A stretch of 38,459 nucleotides of DNA from an uncultured Coriobacteriaceae bacterium (lineage in GTDB: Bacteria; Actinomycetota; Coriobacteriia; Coriobacteriales; UMGS124), in contig UQBS01000026.1 of NCBI GenBank assembly GCA_900539345.1, forward strand, positions 1-38,459, given 5' to 3'. Below are positions 7,285-18,319 of this stretch, piece after piece; position 1 is the first letter of the stretch; each line of letters begins with the position of its first letter. Under the pieces are notes generated by a model, which was not told the origin of the DNA, did no database searches, and worked only from the letters and a program-made list of their open reading frames with translations. A program made the translations under genes and the position numbers.

Positions 7285-8112
7285 TTAGGCCTGCTCGCGC
7301 ACAAGCTGCTTGAGCGCGCGCGTGGTTTCCTGGCCCACCAGGTCGATGGCGACCCAGGTGAGCTGCTCGGCCTCGTCCTCGTTGCCCTGCTCCATGTAGA
7401 TGTCGCTCAGCAGAAGGGCGCAGATAACGATCTCGACGTTGGCGCCGTCGGGCAGGCCCTGCGCATCGAGCAGGCTCTGGGTGAGCTCATCTTCCTGCTT
7501 GCGCGGGTCGCACTGGTGCTCGTCGGCCAGGCGGTCGCATGCCTCAACGACGCGCGGGTCGGTCGCATTGAGACGCCAGGCACACTTGGCGCATGCTGCG
7601 GCCGTCTCCCATTCCTGGGCAGACTCAAAGGCCTGCGAGAAGTTGAGGTAGGCGCGCACGAGGTGGGCCGAAGAGCTTGCACGCTCAAAGACGGAGTACG
7701 ACAGACGCAGGAACTCCTCGTCGTCGCCCAGGGTGTTGAGCACGGCGGCAAGGTCGAGCCTGTGGGCGCAGTCCATCGGGTTCCAGCGCACGGCCTTCTT
7801 GAGCGCCTCGGCCGCGGCCTCGGGGTCGTTGAGAGCCAGCAGGCAGAAGGCATAGTCGGCATAGACGCGGTCGAAGGGGGCCTCCACAACAACAAGCTCG
7901 CGGGGGTCCTTCTCCACACGCTGATAGGCGAGCTTTTCAAACTGCGAGGAGAACGAGAAATACTGACGGGCGTCGCTCGTCACGCACACCTCGTCGATAT
8001 ACAACTCTACCTGGGCAAGAAGGGCCTCCAAAAGGGGGCGCGCCTCGGCAGTCTGGCCACATGCCAGGTAGCTTTCGATGCTCTGAAGCTTTTCAAGGAC
8101 GTCGGGCGCCAC
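7285..8112 (-). CDS. TPR-repeat-like protein of unknown function
   Basis: 275 residues from the GTG at 8112, chosen because GGGGAGG stands six bases before it; a TTG at 8142 and ATG at 8133 in the same frame lack such a site. The protein is all-helical in appearance and acidic. It has tetratricopeptide-like helix pairs, for example VYADYAFCLLALNDPEAAAEALKKAVRWNP (the clearest TPR) and the VEIVICALLLSDIYMEQGNEDEAEQLTWVAIDLV segment. No signal peptide, membrane segment or catalytic motif is seen. It lies between rnr and smpB and is tightly packed with smpB, suggesting a role linked to RNA decay or ribosome rescue, but that is only an inference from position. I do not recognise a named family. 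Confidence 0.8.
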   Translation of the reverse strand: MAPDVLEKLQSIESYLACGQTAEARPLLEALLAQVELYIDEVCVTSDARQYFSFSSQFEKLAYQRVEKDPRELVVVEAPFDRVYADYAFCLLALNDPEAAAEALKKAVRWNPMDCAHRLDLAAVLNTLGDDEEFLRLSYSVFERASSSAHLVRAYLNFSQAFESAQEWETAAACAKCAWRLNATDPRVVEACDRLADEHQCDPRKQEDELTQSLLDAQGLPDGANVEIVICALLLSDIYMEQGNEDEAEQLTWVAIDLVGQETTRALKQLVREQA

Positions 8113-8206
8113 GGCGACCCTCCCCTTTCTCATAACAGACAACTCGTGCCATACGGCACGGATACCCTAGCACATTCACCTGCAGCGTGTATGTCACGCA
8201 CAACTC

Positions 8207-10204
8207 CTACGGCAGCGCAAAGACGACACGGCCGCGGAAGACGTCGCATGAGCGCACGCGCACCTCGATCGTCTGGCCCAGTCGGAACACGTCCTCGCTC
8301 TCGCGGCTCACAAGCTCGTAGCGCGTCTCGTCATAGATCCACTCGCCACCCAGGTCACGTGTGTGGAGCAAACCTTGGGCCTGCGTAAGGCCGATGCGGA
8401 TGAACAGGCCGAACGGCTGCACCGACACGATGACGCCCTCGAACGTCTGGCCGATGAAGCCCTCCATGTACTCGGCGATCTTCACCTGCTGGCTGAGCGA
8501 GGCACACTCGGCAGCCACGCGCTCCATCTTTGAGGACTGGGCGCACACGCCGGGCATGAGGTAGGCAAGCTCACGGCGCATGCGTGACTTCACGGACCCC
8601 GCAAGCACCTGCTTCAGGATGCGGTGCACCATGAGGTCGGGATAGCGCCTGATGGGGCTCGTGAAATGGCAGTACGCAGGTGCCCCCAGGCCATAGTGGC
8701 CAAGGTTTTCAGGCTCATAGGTCGCGCGCTTCATGGCGCGCAGCAGAAGCGAACTCACAAGCTCCTCTTCGGGCTTGCCGGCGACCTCGTCGAGCACCGC
8801 CTGCACGGCGTGGGAGTCGCACGAGATGAGACCGGGCTTGTCCTGTGGCTTGAGGCAGCCAAGCTCGTCAAGCAGGCCCACGAGTCCCGCCATGCTGTCG
8901 TGGTCGGGCGCCTCGTGCACGCGGAAGGGGCACGGCAGCTCCGTGGCCACCAAACGGCGGGCCACGGCCTCGTTGGCCGCAAGCATAGCCTCCTCCACCA
9001 GGCTCGTGGCGCGCGTCGAGCGACGCACGTCAACGCCAATGGGCAGGCCCTGCTCGTCGAGACGGACCTTTGCCTCGCTCGAGACGAACTCAATGGCGCC
9101 GCGCTCGCGACGAAGGCCCTGGCGAAGGGTGCTGACACGGTCGAGCCCACCAAAGAAGGCAGCCAGGTCAACGCCCGCACAATCGGGATGCGCGGTACCG
9201 TCGGGCGCCGCCCCTTCGAGAATCGCATCGACCTCGCGATAGGTAAAACGGCCCTTCGAGCGAATGACGCTCGGGTAGACCTGCACCTGTTGCACGAGGC
9301 CCTGGGCGTTCACGTGCATGTCAACCGTCATAGCAAGGCGATCCTGGCTGGGAACGAGTGAGCACAAGTCGCAGCTCAGTTCCTCGGGAAGCATTGGGAT
9401 GACACGATCGGCGAGGTAAACGCTTGTGGTGCGGACGCGCGCTGCCATGTCGATGGGGCCGTCTTGCGCCACATAGGCGCTCACGTCGGCGATATGCACG
9501 CCGAGCATCCACCCGCCCTCGGGCAAGGCTTCGAGCGACACCGCGTCGTCAAAGTCGCGCGCGTCATCGGGGTCGACGGTCACCACAAAGCGCTCGCGGA
9601 TATCGCGTCTGCCCGGCTCGCTCAACGCGCGGTCTACGTCGAGCGCGAGCGAGGCGGCTTCCTCAAGCACCTCGGGGTCGAACAGCGTCTGCAGGTCGTG
9701 CGAGGCAATGATTGCCTCGATGGCGACCTGCGAGGCAGAGTCATTCTCGATGCGCCTCTCCACCGTGGCGACGCCAGCGGCGTTGCGGGTGGGATAGACA
9801 AGGATGCGAGCGCTCACCAGGTCGCCATCGGAGCAGCCCAGGATCTGCGGCGTACGGTCGGCCGCCTCGACAATGAAGTCATGGCAAAGGCGCTCGTCAA
9901 GAGGCACGAGCACGCGCAGGTGCCCGTCATCCACAAGCGTGGCGGCAAATGTCGTGTGTGCGCGCTCGACCACCCCGGCAACGGCTCCGACGGGCATGCC
10001 GTCGTGCAGCCCAGGCATACGGCGAACAAAAACCCGGTCGCCATTCATGGCCTCAGCCACGAAACGACCGGGAATGTGGAAGTCGCCTTCCTGAGTATGA
10101 ACCGTCCCCGAGCCCCTCATGCTGACGTTGAGATAGCCAGCAAGGGGACTGCGGGGACGGCGACGAGTCGGTCCGTGATGGGAACGCTTCTTCTGGGCGG
10201 CCAC
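8207..10204 (-). CDS. rnr: Ribonuclease R (RNB-domain 3'-5' exoribonuclease)
   Basis: 665 residues, shorter than E. coli RNase R (813) because the N-terminal helix-turn-helix/cold-shock part is reduced. The order is a basic N-terminus (residues 1-20), OB/cold-shock region, and RNB catalytic domain with the four-aspartate motif DPDDARDFDDAVS at 211-223. Later comes HFTSPIRRYPDLMVHR, then a C-terminal S1 domain beginning EGVIVSVQPFGLFIRI. It degrades structured RNA processively and helps clear the defective mRNAs released by tmRNA, matching its place near smpB and ssrA. The GTG start immediately follows the ftsX stop (TAAGTG), implying translational coupling. Confidence 0.95.
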   Translation of the reverse strand: MAAQKKRSHHGPTRRRPRSPLAGYLNVSMRGSGTVHTQEGDFHIPGRFVAEAMNGDRVFVRRMPGLHDGMPVGAVAGVVERAHTTFAATLVDDGHLRVLVPLDERLCHDFIVEAADRTPQILGCSDGDLVSARILVYPTRNAAGVATVERRIENDSASQVAIEAIIASHDLQTLFDPEVLEEAASLALDVDRALSEPGRRDIRERFVVTVDPDDARDFDDAVSLEALPEGGWMLGVHIADVSAYVAQDGPIDMAARVRTTSVYLADRVIPMLPEELSCDLCSLVPSQDRLAMTVDMHVNAQGLVQQVQVYPSVIRSKGRFTYREVDAILEGAAPDGTAHPDCAGVDLAAFFGGLDRVSTLRQGLRRERGAIEFVSSEAKVRLDEQGLPIGVDVRRSTRATSLVEEAMLAANEAVARRLVATELPCPFRVHEAPDHDSMAGLVGLLDELGCLKPQDKPGLISCDSHAVQAVLDEVAGKPEEELVSSLLLRAMKRATYEPENLGHYGLGAPAYCHFTSPIRRYPDLMVHRILKQVLAGSVKSRMRRELAYLMPGVCAQSSKMERVAAECASLSQQVKIAEYMEGFIGQTFEGVIVSVQPFGLFIRIGLTQAQGLLHTRDLGGEWIYDETRYELVSRESEDVFRLGQTIEVRVRSCDVFRGRVVFALP

Positions 10205-11131
10205 TTACACCTTGAGGTAACGGTTCATGGCGATGAGGGAGCCCACGACACCGATGACGACGGCCAGGACAAGAAGCATGAGGTACACCCACAGGTAGGT
10301 GATCTCAGGGATGTTGAAGTTCAGGAACTTGAGCGATGCCACGAGCTGGGGCACCACAAGACGATGGAAGACCTCGAGCACGCCCAGGCTCACGACGAAG
10401 CCCATGAGCGCCTGGATGATACCCTCCATAAGGAACGGCCCACGGATAAAGCTGTTCGAAGCACCCACGAGACGCATGATGCCGATCTCGTCGGAGCGAG
10501 CCATGATCGACAGGCGAATCGTGTTGTTGATGAACACGAAGGCCACAAAGACGAGCAGGATAACCAGGGCGGCGGCCACGACGCGGATGCTGTTCGTGAG
10601 CGACAGCAGCTTCTCAACCGTCTCGGCGCCGTACTGCACCGATGCGGCAGGCGTGTCCTTGGCGTCGCACACCGTCAGGAACAGGTCATCGCTCACAATC
10701 TGGTTGGCGACGGACTCGGCCATGGAGGCGTCGGTCAGCTTGATGACGAGCGAGGCAGGAATGGGGTTACGGCCGTCGAGGGCCTCGACCGCGTCGGCGG
10801 CGTTGGCCGACACCATCGTCTGGCGATACTCGGCGAGGGCCTCGTCCTTGTTCTTGTAGGTGACGCTGTCGACGCCGTCCCAGCCGGCAACGCGAGCCTC
10901 GAGCGAGTCGACGGCAGCCTGGTCGGCGTCGTCGGCGAGGAAGGCCTGGATGGTGATGCGGCTCTCGACGTCGCCCACCACGTTGTTCACCATGATGGAG
11001 GCAATGGCAAACACGCCGATGATGAACAGCGACAGGAAGATGGTGATGACGGCGCCGAAGCTCGAACCGAAGTTGCGCTTGAAGTGGTACCCCGCCTCGC
11101 GGACGGAGTAACCGAGATTAAATGGCACCAT
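10205..11131 (-). CDS. ftsX: Cell division protein FtsX
   Basis: 308 residues. FtsX is the membrane half of the FtsEX complex, which links the divisome to peptidoglycan hydrolases. The protein has an N-terminal cytoplasmic stretch (VPFNLGYSVREAGYHFKRN), a first membrane helix (ITIFLSLFIIGVFAIASIMV), a roughly 130-residue extracellular loop, and then three membrane helices with the conserved LSIMARSDEIGIMRLVGAS motif between the second and third. The ATG at 11131 matches the family N-terminus and overlaps the end of ftsE by 14 bases; the frame is open further upstream but only as a shadow of ftsE. rnr begins directly after its stop. Confidence 0.95.
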   Translation of the reverse strand: MVPFNLGYSVREAGYHFKRNFGSSFGAVITIFLSLFIIGVFAIASIMVNNVVGDVESRITIQAFLADDADQAAVDSLEARVAGWDGVDSVTYKNKDEALAEYRQTMVSANAADAVEALDGRNPIPASLVIKLTDASMAESVANQIVSDDLFLTVCDAKDTPAASVQYGAETVEKLLSLTNSIRVVAAALVILLVFVAFVFINNTIRLSIMARSDEIGIMRLVGASNSFIRGPFLMEGIIQALMGFVVSLGVLEVFHRLVVPQLVASLKFLNFNIPEITYLWVYLMLLVLAVVIGVVGSLIAMNRYLKV

Positions 11132-11930
11132 AGTAACCGTACCCTCCCTGCGCCTCGTCGCGCACAATTCGGCCGTTCTCCAGAGCAATGACGCGACGAC
11201 GCATCGAGTCGACCATCTCGCGGTCGTGCGTGGCAACGACGACCGTGGTGCCGGTACGGTTGATGCGCTCGAGAAGCTTCATGATGCCCAGCGAGATGGC
11301 GGGGTCGAGGTTGCCCGTGGGCTCGTCGCAGACGAGCAGCGGCGGGCGGTTGACCATGGCGCGGGCAACGCTGACGCGCTGCTGCTCGCCGCCGGAGAGC
11401 TGGTCGGGCATCTTGTTCATCTTCTCCTCGAGGCCCACCAGACGCAGGACCTCGGGCACCTGGACCTTGATGACGCTCTTGGGCTTGCCGATGGACTGCA
11501 AGGCGAAGGCGACGTTCTCGTAGGCGGTGCGGTTGGGCAGGAGCTTGTAGTCCTGGAACACGCAGCCGATCTGACGACGCAGGAACGGAACCTTGCGGTC
11601 GCGCAGGTTCGAGAGGTCCTGGCCGGCGACGTAGATGTGACCCGCCGTGGGCTTGAGCTGGCGGATGATGGTCTTGATGAACGTCGACTTGCCCGAACCG
11701 GAATGGCCGACGAGGAAGACAAAGTCGCCGGGCATGATGTCGAGCGAGATGTCGTTCAGAGCAGGCCTGTCAGGCTGGGCGGGATACACCAGCGACACAT
11801 GGCGCATCGCGATGGTGGGCGGCACGTTGCCGTAGCCGGGGCGCTGCTGGGCAGCGGGCATACCGCCCGTGGCCCCGGCAGCGGGCTGTCCCGCAGGGGC
11901 GGGAGCGGCGCTTCCGAAGTGGTTTGCCAC
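11118..11930 (-). CDS. ftsE: Cell division ATP-binding protein FtsE
   Basis: 270 residues from a GTG at 11930, preceded by TTGGAG at good spacing. The ABC ATPase is complete: Walker A GHSGSGKST (75-83), the Q-loop region in CVFQDYKLLPNRT, signature LSGGEQQR, Walker B LLVCDEPTGNLD and the switch histidine in VVVATHD. FtsE is usually about 225-230 residues and begins a few residues before the MRHVSLVYP strand, so this protein has an extra ~40 residue Ala/Pro/Gly/Gln-rich N-terminus. A start nearer the core (ATG of MPAAQQ or MRHVSL) cannot be excluded, but neither has a better ribosome site. It overlaps ftsX by 14 bases. Confidence 0.94.
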   Translation of the reverse strand: MANHFGSAAPAPAGQPAAGATGGMPAAQQRPGYGNVPPTIAMRHVSLVYPAQPDRPALNDISLDIMPGDFVFLVGHSGSGKSTFIKTIIRQLKPTAGHIYVAGQDLSNLRDRKVPFLRRQIGCVFQDYKLLPNRTAYENVAFALQSIGKPKSVIKVQVPEVLRLVGLEEKMNKMPDQLSGGEQQRVSVARAMVNRPPLLVCDEPTGNLDPAISLGIMKLLERINRTGTTVVVATHDREMVDSMRRRVIALENGRIVRDEAQGGYGYYGAI

Positions 11931-12239
11931 TTGTTGACTCCAATCACTTGGGCAGACCGGATGTGTCAAAAGAACGCATGTCTGCTTGCACGCATCAAGG
12001 CGCACGTGCCAGGGATTGTATCAAACCGAGACACAACTGGTATGGAGAAGGGATAGCGCACGCCTACGCGCACGGTTTATACGCAGTGAAAGCCCAGGAC
12101 ACTGAAGCCCGTTTCAGCAGATTAGCAGCTACATCGGGACAAAGACGCGCCAAGCACGGCTTTGTCGTGCATAAAAATGGCCCCACGCGGCTGCATGGGG
12201 CCAAGGTTGAGCACAGAGGCCGTACGAGCGAAGGCGGCC
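11931..12239 (-). promoter_or_regulatory. ftsE upstream region with an extended -10 promoter candidate
   Basis: This 309-base gap between tktC and ftsE contains no gene. On the minus strand TGATACAAT (TACAAT at 12020-12015) forms an extended -10 element about 85 bases before the ftsE start; no -35 box matches. The tktC terminator is at 12173-12203. A small GCACG/CGTGC hairpin at 12154-12170 has no U-tract and no clear role. Confidence 0.45.
12173..12203 (-). terminator. Rho-independent terminator after tktC
   Basis: On the minus strand a perfect 8-bp stem TGGCCCCA / TGGGGCCA (12178-12203) with a 10-base loop is followed by TTTTT (12177-12173). It lies about 37 bases after the tktC stop and separates the transketolase pair from ftsE. 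Confidence 0.85.
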
Positions 12240-13181
12240 TTACGCCAGCAGCTCCTTGGCGGCGGCCACGATGGCGTCGTCGTCGCAGCCGTACTTCACG
12301 AGAAGCTCGGCCAGCTCGCCGGAGGTGCCGAAGACGTCCTGCGTGCCGATCATACGCATGGGGCAGGGGTTGTTGCGGGCAAGCACGCTCGCCACGATGG
12401 AACCCAGGCCGCCGTTGACGCTGTGCTCCTCGCAGGTCACGACGCGGCCCGTCTTGGCGGCGCTTGCCAGAACGGTCTTCTCGTCGAGGGGCTTGACGCT
12501 GTAGGCATCGATGACCTCGGCAGACACACCCTGCTCGGCCAGCTTCTCGGCAGCCTTGAGTGCCTGGTCGACCTCGATGCCGCACGCAATGAGCGTGACG
12601 TCGGTGCCCTCGCGAAGCACGCGGGAGCCGCCCAGGACCATCTCAAAGCCAGGCTCGTAGACCTGCGGGACCTTGGCGCGGCCCATGCGCACGTACACAG
12701 GGCCCTCGATTGCCGCAGACAGACGGATGGCGGCGCGGGCGCTCTCGTAGTCGGCGGGCACCAGGACGCGCATGTTGGGCAGGGCGTTCATGAGCGCGAT
12801 GTCCTCGAGCATCTGGTGGCTGCCGCCGTCGGGACCCACGGAAAGGCCGGCGTGGGTGGGGCACACCTTGACGTTGAGCTTGCCGTAGCACACGGTGTTG
12901 CGAATCTGGTCGTAGCAGCGGCCGGTACCGAAGACGGCAAAGGAGCCCGTGAAGGGAATACGGCCAGTGAGCGAAAGGCCCGCGGCAACGCCGATCATGT
13001 CGGACTCGGCAATGCCGACGTCGACCAGGCGAGCCGGGTCGTAGGCACCAAGCTTCTTGGTGGTGGTGGAACCGGCGAGGTCGGCGTCAACGGCGACCAC
13101 GTCAAGGCCGGCCTGGGCGAGCTCGACGAGGGTCTCGCCAAAAGCCTCGCGCGTAGCGCGGGCGGGAAGTGCGTTCGTCAT
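12240..13181 (-). CDS. Transketolase, C-terminal subunit
   Basis: 313 residues. This is the half of a split transketolase carrying the pyrimidine-binding and C-terminal domains. Seen are the VVAVDADLAGSTTT start of the Pyr domain, DVGIAESDMIGVAAGLSLTG (with the Glu that activates thiamine diphosphate, in the GIAE motif), THAGLSVGPDGGSHQMLEDIALMN, PVYVRMGR and the EEHSVNGGLGS motif of the C-terminal domain. Together with the N-terminal subunit it shuttles two-carbon units in the pentose phosphate pathway. It is 23 bases downstream of the N-terminal subunit gene with a GAGGAGC before its ATG. Family relatives include some 1-deoxyxylulose-phosphate synthase-like proteins, but the pairing with a separate N-terminal subunit supports transketolase. 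Confidence 0.92.
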   Translation of the reverse strand: MTNALPARATREAFGETLVELAQAGLDVVAVDADLAGSTTTKKLGAYDPARLVDVGIAESDMIGVAAGLSLTGRIPFTGSFAVFGTGRCYDQIRNTVCYGKLNVKVCPTHAGLSVGPDGGSHQMLEDIALMNALPNMRVLVPADYESARAAIRLSAAIEGPVYVRMGRAKVPQVYEPGFEMVLGGSRVLREGTDVTLIACGIEVDQALKAAEKLAEQGVSAEVIDAYSVKPLDEKTVLASAAKTGRVVTCEEHSVNGGLGSIVASVLARNNPCPMRMIGTQDVFGTSGELAELLVKYGCDDDAIVAAAKELLA

Positions 13182-13204
13182 ACTTGGATGCTCCTCGCTA
13201 GTGA

Positions 13205-14074
13205 TTAAGCCTGGGCGGCAGCGTCGATCTCGGCAAGAGCCAGGGCCAGCTCGGCCTCATTGGGGGCCTTGCCGTGCCAGCCGGCCTGGTCCTCCATGAA
13301 GGAGACGCCCTTGCCCTTCACCGTGTGCAGGATGATGGCGACAGGCTGGTCGCTCTCGTTGGCGCAGGCGAACTCGAGCGCAGACTGGCACTCCTCCACG
13401 TCGTTGCCGTCGCTGACCTCAACGACACGCCAACCGAACGACGCGAACTTCGAGGCGATGTCGCCCAGCTCGACGACATCGCACAGGTGGCCGTCGATCT
13501 GCAGGTTGTTGTTGTCGACGATGGCGACGAGGTTGGTGAGCTTGCGGTGGGCGGCGAACATGGCGGCCTCCCACACCTGGCCTTCCTGCAGCTCGCCGTC
13601 GCCCATGAGCACGAAGACGCGCCTGGGGTCGGTTCCAGCCTTGGCGGCGTCGGCGGCAAGGCCCATGGCCATGCCGGCGCCGATGGACAGACCCTGGCCC
13701 AGCGAGCCGGTGGAAACCTCGACGCCGGGGCACTTGTTCATGTCGGGATGGCCCTGGAGATGGCTGCCGAGCTTGCGCAGGGTCGGGAGCCACTCGCGGG
13801 GGAAGTAGCCGTTCTGGGCAAGAACCGCGTACAGCGCAGGGGCAGCATGGCCCTTGGACAGCACGAAGCGGTCACGCTCAGGGTCGGCGGGGTTTGCCGG
13901 GTCATGGCGCAGCGTACCGCCAAAGTACAGGGTCGCCACGAAGTCGGTGGCCGACAGGGATCCTCCAGGGTGTCCCGAGCCAGCCTCATGCAGCATGCTC
14001 ACGATGTCGCGACGCATCTGGGTTGCCGCCGCGCGCACGCGTGCGACGTCGAACGTGGTGTTGCTCCCGCTCAT
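13205..14074 (-). CDS. Transketolase, N-terminal (ThDP pyrophosphate-binding) subunit
   Basis: 289 residues. It has the pyrophosphate-binding domain of transketolase: MLHEAGSGHPGGSLSATDF near the N-terminus, DRFVLSKGHAAPALYAVLA, TGSLGQGLSIGAGMA, and the metal/ThDP motif GDGELQEGQVWEA ... NLVAIVDNNNLQIDG. An AAGGAGG ten or so bases before the ATG fixes the start. Split transketolases with separate N and C chains are usual in many Gram-positive bacteria and archaea. It stands after the prfB terminator and so has its own promoter; TGGTACCAT, about 50 bases upstream of the start on the minus strand, is a weak extended -10 candidate. Confidence 0.93.
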   Translation of the reverse strand: MSGSNTTFDVARVRAAATQMRRDIVSMLHEAGSGHPGGSLSATDFVATLYFGGTLRHDPANPADPERDRFVLSKGHAAPALYAVLAQNGYFPREWLPTLRKLGSHLQGHPDMNKCPGVEVSTGSLGQGLSIGAGMAMGLAADAAKAGTDPRRVFVLMGDGELQEGQVWEAAMFAAHRKLTNLVAIVDNNNLQIDGHLCDVVELGDIASKFASFGWRVVEVSDGNDVEECQSALEFACANESDQPVAIILHTVKGKGVSFMEDQAGWHGKAPNEAELALALAEIDAAAQA

Positions 14075-14150
14075 TGGTTAGACGATCCTCCTTGGTCGGC
14101 CGCTACAAGATTCGGCATGCATGGTACCACGCCGTTAAAACACGTTGCAC

Positions 14151-14202
14151 AAAAAGAAGCCGTCGCGACAGGTCGTGCACGAGGCACGGTCGCGGCGGCT
14201 TC
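14151..14202 (-). terminator. Rho-independent terminator of the secA-prfB unit
   Basis: A long stem, GAAGCCG... at 14156-14169 with its complement at 14189-14202 (one mismatch-like wobble), plus an inner CGTGC/GCACG helix, is followed on the minus strand by TTTTT (14155-14151). It lies 11 bases after the prfB stop. Confidence 0.85.
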
Positions 14203-14212
14203 GAAGTCGCTC

Positions 14213-15328
14213 TTACACTTCTTGCTGGCCCATGACGCGCCAGCGATGGTACGCGACGATGAAGGGATCGAGGTCGCCGTCGGAAAGCACGTCCTCGACG
14301 TTGCCCGTCTCATAGCCCGAGCGCAGGTCCTTCACCATCTGATAGGGGTAGAGCACGTAGCTGCGAATCTGGTTTCCAAAGCCGATGGCCGTCTTGGGGC
14401 CGCGCAGCTCGGAGATCTCAGCGTCGCGCTTCTCGCATTCCAGCTCGTAAAGCTTGGAACGCAGAATCTGGATGCAGATAGCCTTGTTCTGAAGCTGGCT
14501 GCGCTCGTTCTGGCAGGTCACGACGATGCCGGTGGGCATGTGGGTCATGCGCACCGCCGAGTCGGTCGTGTTGACGCCCTGGCCTCCCGGGCCGCTTGCA
14601 TGGTAGACGTCGACGCGCACGTCGTTCATGTCGAGGTTGACCTCGATGTCATCGGGAAGCACGGGCAGCACCTCCACGCCGGCAAAGGTCGTCTGGCGGC
14701 GACCCTTGATGTCGGTGGGAGAGATACGCACGAGACGATGCACGCCGGCCTCGGCCGAGAGCATACCGAAGACGTCCTTGCCGTGCACGGTGAACGTCGC
14801 ACGGTCAAGGCCGATGGCCTCGCCGGCCGGCGCGTCGTTGATCTCGACCTTCCAGTTCCTACGATCGCAATAGCGCAGGTACATCTTGAAGAGCATCTCG
14901 CACCAGTCCTGGGCCTCAAGGCCGCCCTGACCGGGCTTGATGGTGACGATTGCGTCGCCGTGATCGAACTTGCCCGTAAACCAGCTGGAAAGCTCGAGGG
15001 CGTCGAGCATCTCCTCCAAGCGGGCCACGCACTCGGCGGCATACTCGCCGGTCTCCTCGTCGTCGGCCTCGCAAGCGAGCTCGTCGGCGCTCTGCGCCTC
15101 CTCGAGCAGCTCGACCGCGGCGTCGTAGTCCTTGATGTCTTCGCCAAGGCGAGAAATCTCGCCCATCGTCTGCTGGGCGGCCTGGGGGTCGTCCCAGAAA
15201 TCGGGCGCAGCGCTTGACTCCTGGAGTTCTTCGCGCGTGCGACGCTTCAGATCGATGGCGAGATAGCGCTTTACCTCGTCCAATCGACCTGTCAGAACCT
15301 CGAGTTGGGGTGCGTGAGACTCAACCAT
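14213..15328 (-). CDS. prfB: Peptide chain release factor 2 with variant SPT anticodon tripeptide
   Basis: 371 residues, full RF2 length, with the GGQ catalytic motif in SGPGGQGVNTTDSAVR (248-250). RF2 reads UAA and UGA and releases the finished protein. The whole protein is in one frame: the programmed +1 frameshift (CUUUGA-type site after ~25 codons) found in many prfB genes is absent. The tripeptide that reads the stop codon, normally SPF in RISPFD, is here SPT (residues 203-205, codons TCT CCC ACC at 14722-14714). The third position then resembles the Thr of the RF1 PxT motif, while the rest of the protein (for example GRRQTTFAGVEVLP) is RF2-like. It starts two bases after the secA stop and is co-transcribed with it. 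Confidence 0.95.
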   Translation of the reverse strand: MVESHAPQLEVLTGRLDEVKRYLAIDLKRRTREELQESSAAPDFWDDPQAAQQTMGEISRLGEDIKDYDAAVELLEEAQSADELACEADDEETGEYAAECVARLEEMLDALELSSWFTGKFDHGDAIVTIKPGQGGLEAQDWCEMLFKMYLRYCDRRNWKVEINDAPAGEAIGLDRATFTVHGKDVFGMLSAEAGVHRLVRISPTDIKGRRQTTFAGVEVLPVLPDDIEVNLDMNDVRVDVYHASGPGGQGVNTTDSAVRMTHMPTGIVVTCQNERSQLQNKAICIQILRSKLYELECEKRDAEISELRGPKTAIGFGNQIRSYVLYPYQMVKDLRSGYETGNVEDVLSDGDLDPFIVAYHRWRVMGQQEV

Positions 15329-15330
15329 CG

Positions 15331-18099
<2,769 letters not shown>

Positions 18100-18209
18100 A
18101 ACATCCCTTATTCGTGTCTGGAGCCGGGCCCTTTCCAGGGGCCGGCCCTGCGGTCTGGTCGGTCAACAGCTGACAAAACTGCCAACAATGTGCAGTCTCG
18201 CAAAGATGC

Positions 18210-18218
18210 AATGTAGCA
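18210..18218 (-). promoter_or_regulatory. Extended -10 candidate for secA
   Basis: TGCTACATT on the minus strand, with TACATT at 18215-18210, fits the TGnTATAAT extended -10 form; no convincing -35 box stands upstream. The ~100-nt leader contains an imperfect CCGG-rich hairpin at about 18125-18146 without a U-tract. The gap to the regulator stop at 18320 shows no clear terminator, so read-through from the regulator is possible. Confidence 0.4.
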
Positions 18219-18319
18219 CATAGCTCGCTTTATCCCCTTTCACACGGGCATGTTCCAGGAAGAGCACAGGTAAAGACGCATAAACCTCGCAACAAACACG
18301 CACGAGTCCAAACGATGCG

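Noticed and set aside
12154..12170. Hairpin GCACG/CGTGC after tktC as a terminator
   Set aside because: Five base pairs only and no U-tract on the minus strand; the real terminator is at 12173-12203.
13274..15217. 647-codon plus-strand frame across the transketolase and prfB genes
   Set aside because: It spans two real genes and a terminator on the other strand and has no family features.
15250..15328. Programmed +1 frameshift in prfB
   Set aside because: The N-terminal coding part is continuous with the rest, with no internal UGA and no CUUUGA slip site.
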